Assembly (NCBI GenBank): GCA_965372355.1
Contig: CBDVBZ010000151.1
Location: 1 to 7,683 of the forward strand
Length of the DNA stretch: 7,683 bases
Direction of reading: 5' to 3'
DNA from: CBDVBZ01 sp965372355
GTDB lineage: Bacteria; Krumholzibacteriota; Krumholzibacteriia; WVZY01
The translations under genes and the position numbers were made by a program. Shown here in pieces: positions 6,347 to 7,683 of the stretch (position 1 is the first letter of the stretch; each line of letters begins with the position of its first letter). Under the pieces are notes generated by a model. It worked only from the letters and a program-made list of their open reading frames with translations, had not been told where the DNA came from and searched no databases.

Positions 6347-6405
6347 ACGTGTTTCCGGTTCCATAATGAAGTACTCCCGAACCTCCCGAAAAGTTGGTGA
6401 AGAAT

Positions 6406-7662
6406 CTAGGCTTTTTCGGCCCAAACCGCGGAGAGATGGATGATCGTTTCTACCGCCTTTTCCATAACCTGTACCGGCACCCATTCGATTTTGCTGTGAA
6501 ACGCCTCACCACCGGCAAACATGTTCGGCGTGAGCAGGCCCATGTAAGTCAACCGCGCGCCATCGGTGCCACCGCGGATCACCTTCGAGTGCGGTTCGAC
6601 ACCGGCACGGCGGATGGCCTCTTCCGCATACTCGAGGAGCCGGGGTTCCTTCTCGATGGGGTAGCGCATGTTGAGATACTGTTCCTTGATGTCGAGTTCG
6701 ATTTTCGCCTTCGGATAGAGACCCCGCACCTCCTCGACGATTTTGCCGAGGATGGTCTTTTTCTGTTCGATTCCGTCCATCTCGAAATCACGAATAAGAA
6801 CCTTGAGTGTGACCTCTTCGGCTTGCCCCTTGAAGTCGTACGGATGGATGTACCCCTCCCGCTGTTCGGTCGTCTCGGGGCTTATGTCCTTCGGGAAGCG
6901 CGTGACGATGTCGGCCATGACCCGGATTGCGTTGACGAGTTTGTCCTTTGCGTAGCCGGGGTGGACCCCGATACCCTGGATCCTGAACACCGCCAGGAAC
7001 GCGTTGAACGTCTCGTACTCGATCTCACCCAGCGGACCGCCGTCCATTGTGTATGCGAAGTCGGCGCCGAATTTCTTGACATCGAAATGCTCCGTGCCGT
7101 GTCCAACCTCTTCATCGGGTGTGAACGCGATCCTGATCGTACCGTGCTTGACATCCGGGTTCTGTGCGAACATGTCGATGGCCGTCATGATTTCCGCCAC
7201 GCCGGCCTTGTCATCAGCGCCGAGCAGCGTCTTACCGTCGCTCGTGACGATGTCCATCCCGATGTAGTGCTTCTCGAGATTCGGGTACTGGCTGGGCGAA
7301 ATGACCTGAGTCTTGTCGCCGGGCAGCACGATGTCACCGCCCTGGTAGTTCTCGTGAACAGTCGGTTTGACGCTGGTTCCGCTGACCGCCGGTGATGTGT
7401 CCACATGGGCGAGAAAGCCGATCGTCGGCGCGGTCTGGCCGGTATCCAGATTCGACGGGATCGTGCCCGTCACATAGCCGTATTCGTCCGCGGCCGCATC
7501 GCTGACGCCGAGCGCCTTGAGCTCCTCGGTGAGCAGGTTGATAAGATCCCATTGCTTCTTGGTGCTCGGGTATGTATCCGAGTCCTCTTCGGATCGCGTA
7601 TCGATCTGGACGTAGCGTCTAAACCGTTCCAGGACGGATTCCTTGGCGGGTTTGAGATTCAT
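6406..7662 (-). CDS. pepT: Peptidase T (tripeptide aminopeptidase, M20B family)
   Basis: Cytoplasmic dizinc exopeptidase that removes the N-terminal residue from tripeptides. The 418-residue protein aligns by motif with Salmonella PepT. It has metal and catalytic residues H86 and D88 in FLAHVDTS, bridging D150 in GADDKAG, catalytic E184 and metal ligand E185 in TPDEEVGHG, D207 in TMDGG, and H389 in EAFHSKIEW. The lid or dimerisation domain lies roughly at residues 215-330, and RGGTDGARLTYMGL at 363-376 is typical of PepT. The IDTRSEE start region also fits. The ATG at 7662 has AAGGAG 6 bases upstream, the best ribosome-binding site in the window. No signal peptide or membrane segment is seen. 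Its promoter lies outside the window. It has no known functional link with the suf genes, and a terminator and a fresh promoter separate them. Confidence 0.96.
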   Translation of the reverse strand: MNLKPAKESVLERFRRYVQIDTRSEEDSDTYPSTKKQWDLINLLTEELKALGVSDAAADEYGYVTGTIPSNLDTGQTAPTIGFLAHVDTSPAVSGTSVKPTVHENYQGGDIVLPGDKTQVISPSQYPNLEKHYIGMDIVTSDGKTLLGADDKAGVAEIMTAIDMFAQNPDVKHGTIRIAFTPDEEVGHGTEHFDVKKFGADFAYTMDGGPLGEIEYETFNAFLAVFRIQGIGVHPGYAKDKLVNAIRVMADIVTRFPKDISPETTEQREGYIHPYDFKGQAEEVTLKVLIRDFEMDGIEQKKTILGKIVEEVRGLYPKAKIELDIKEQYLNMRYPIEKEPRLLEYAEEAIRRAGVEPHSKVIRGGTDGARLTYMGLLTPNMFAGGEAFHSKIEWVPVQVMEKAVETIIHLSAVWAEKA

Positions 7663-7668
7663 GGGAAA

Positions 7669-7674
7669 CTCCTT
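7669..7674 (-). promoter_or_regulatory. Ribosome-binding site of pepT
   Basis: AAGGAG ends 6 bases before the ATG at 7662, near-ideal strength and spacing. It fixes the start and suggests well-expressed PepT compared with the poor site of sufB. Confidence 0.8.
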
Positions 7675-7683
7675 TATACTGTT

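Larger units (their letters stand above)
5872..6405. other. 534-bp gap without a convincing gene
   Basis: No protein family, tRNA, tmRNA or RNase P RNA signature was recognised here on either strand. The longest minus-strand open frame runs from after a TAG at 6224-6222 to a TGA at 5828-5826, 131 codons, with a possible GTG start at 6158. It is rich in Gly and Pro at first, has no evident ribosome-binding site, and its end covers both the predicted terminator and part of the operator, which argues against a working gene. Third positions in its first half lean to G/C, so it could be a decayed gene. In the same frame, upstream of two TAG stops (6251-6249 and 6224-6222), another open stretch reaches back into the end of pepT. 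Short hairpins lie at 6148-6164, 6187-6203 and 6326-6346. A transcribed 3' region of pepT, a pseudogene or a lineage-specific RNA all remain possible. Confidence 0.5.

Noticed and set aside
6374..6390. CTCCCGAA direct repeat, two 8-bp copies one base apart
   Set aside because: Only two copies, no array or hairpin and no flanking element; too little to call a repeat family or CRISPR.
5872..6405. tmRNA, RNase P RNA, SRP RNA or T-box leader in the gap
   Set aside because: Their hallmark sequences, such as the tmRNA TpsiC end, the RNase P GAGGAAAGTCC core or a T-box sequence, were not found by eye on either strand.
6394..7395. A 333-codon plus-strand open frame opposite pepT
   Set aside because: Complement of a gene with complete catalytic motifs; its translation is a charged low-information sequence without family features.

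Overview
This window is a bacterial chromosome segment with every recognisable gene on the minus strand. It holds a complete SUF iron-sulfur cluster assembly operon, transcribed leftwards as sufB-sufC-sufD-sufS-sufU-sufT (positions 5746 to 9). A peptidase T gene, pepT (7662 to 6406), lies upstream on the same strand. The DNA is moderately GC-rich and coding genes favour G/C in third codon positions. The machinery is of the SufU type: there is no SufA, SufE or linked SufR/IscR-like regulator in view, and SufS carries the histidine expected of a SufU partner. The B-C-D-S order followed by U and a stand-alone MIP18/DUF59 protein differs from Bacillus (C-D-S-U-B) and Escherichia coli (A-B-C-D-S-E). 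My best guess is a bacterium outside the Proteobacteria and Firmicutes, possibly of the FCB or a related lineage. That is inference from gene order and protein style, not a demonstrated placement.

Layout from right to left, in the direction of transcription: pepT has a strong AAGGAG ribosome-binding site and intact metal ligands. A 534-bp stretch without a convincing gene follows (5872-6405). It holds short GC-rich hairpins and a weak, stop-interrupted open frame. A probable intrinsic terminator sits at 5847-5871. Immediately after it comes a well-formed sigma-70-type promoter (TTGATT, 17 bp, TATAAT). Its -35 element and spacer are covered by a perfect 10-bp inverted repeat containing an exact FNR-type box, TTGAT-N4-ATCAA. 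The six suf genes then follow with small gaps or a 4-bp overlap; the only larger gap, 74 bp, lies between sufB and sufC.

How the genes work together: SufS takes sulfur from cysteine and passes it to the zinc protein SufU. SufB, SufC and SufD form the ATP-driven scaffold on which the cluster is built. SufT-like proteins help cluster maturation or delivery. The operator-like site over the sufB promoter suggests control by a CRP/FNR-family factor, plausibly repression when oxygen is low or clusters are plentiful. I see no undescribed multi-gene system here. The most informative non-routine signal is the sufB promoter/operator, and the least explained stretch is the pepT-sufB gap.
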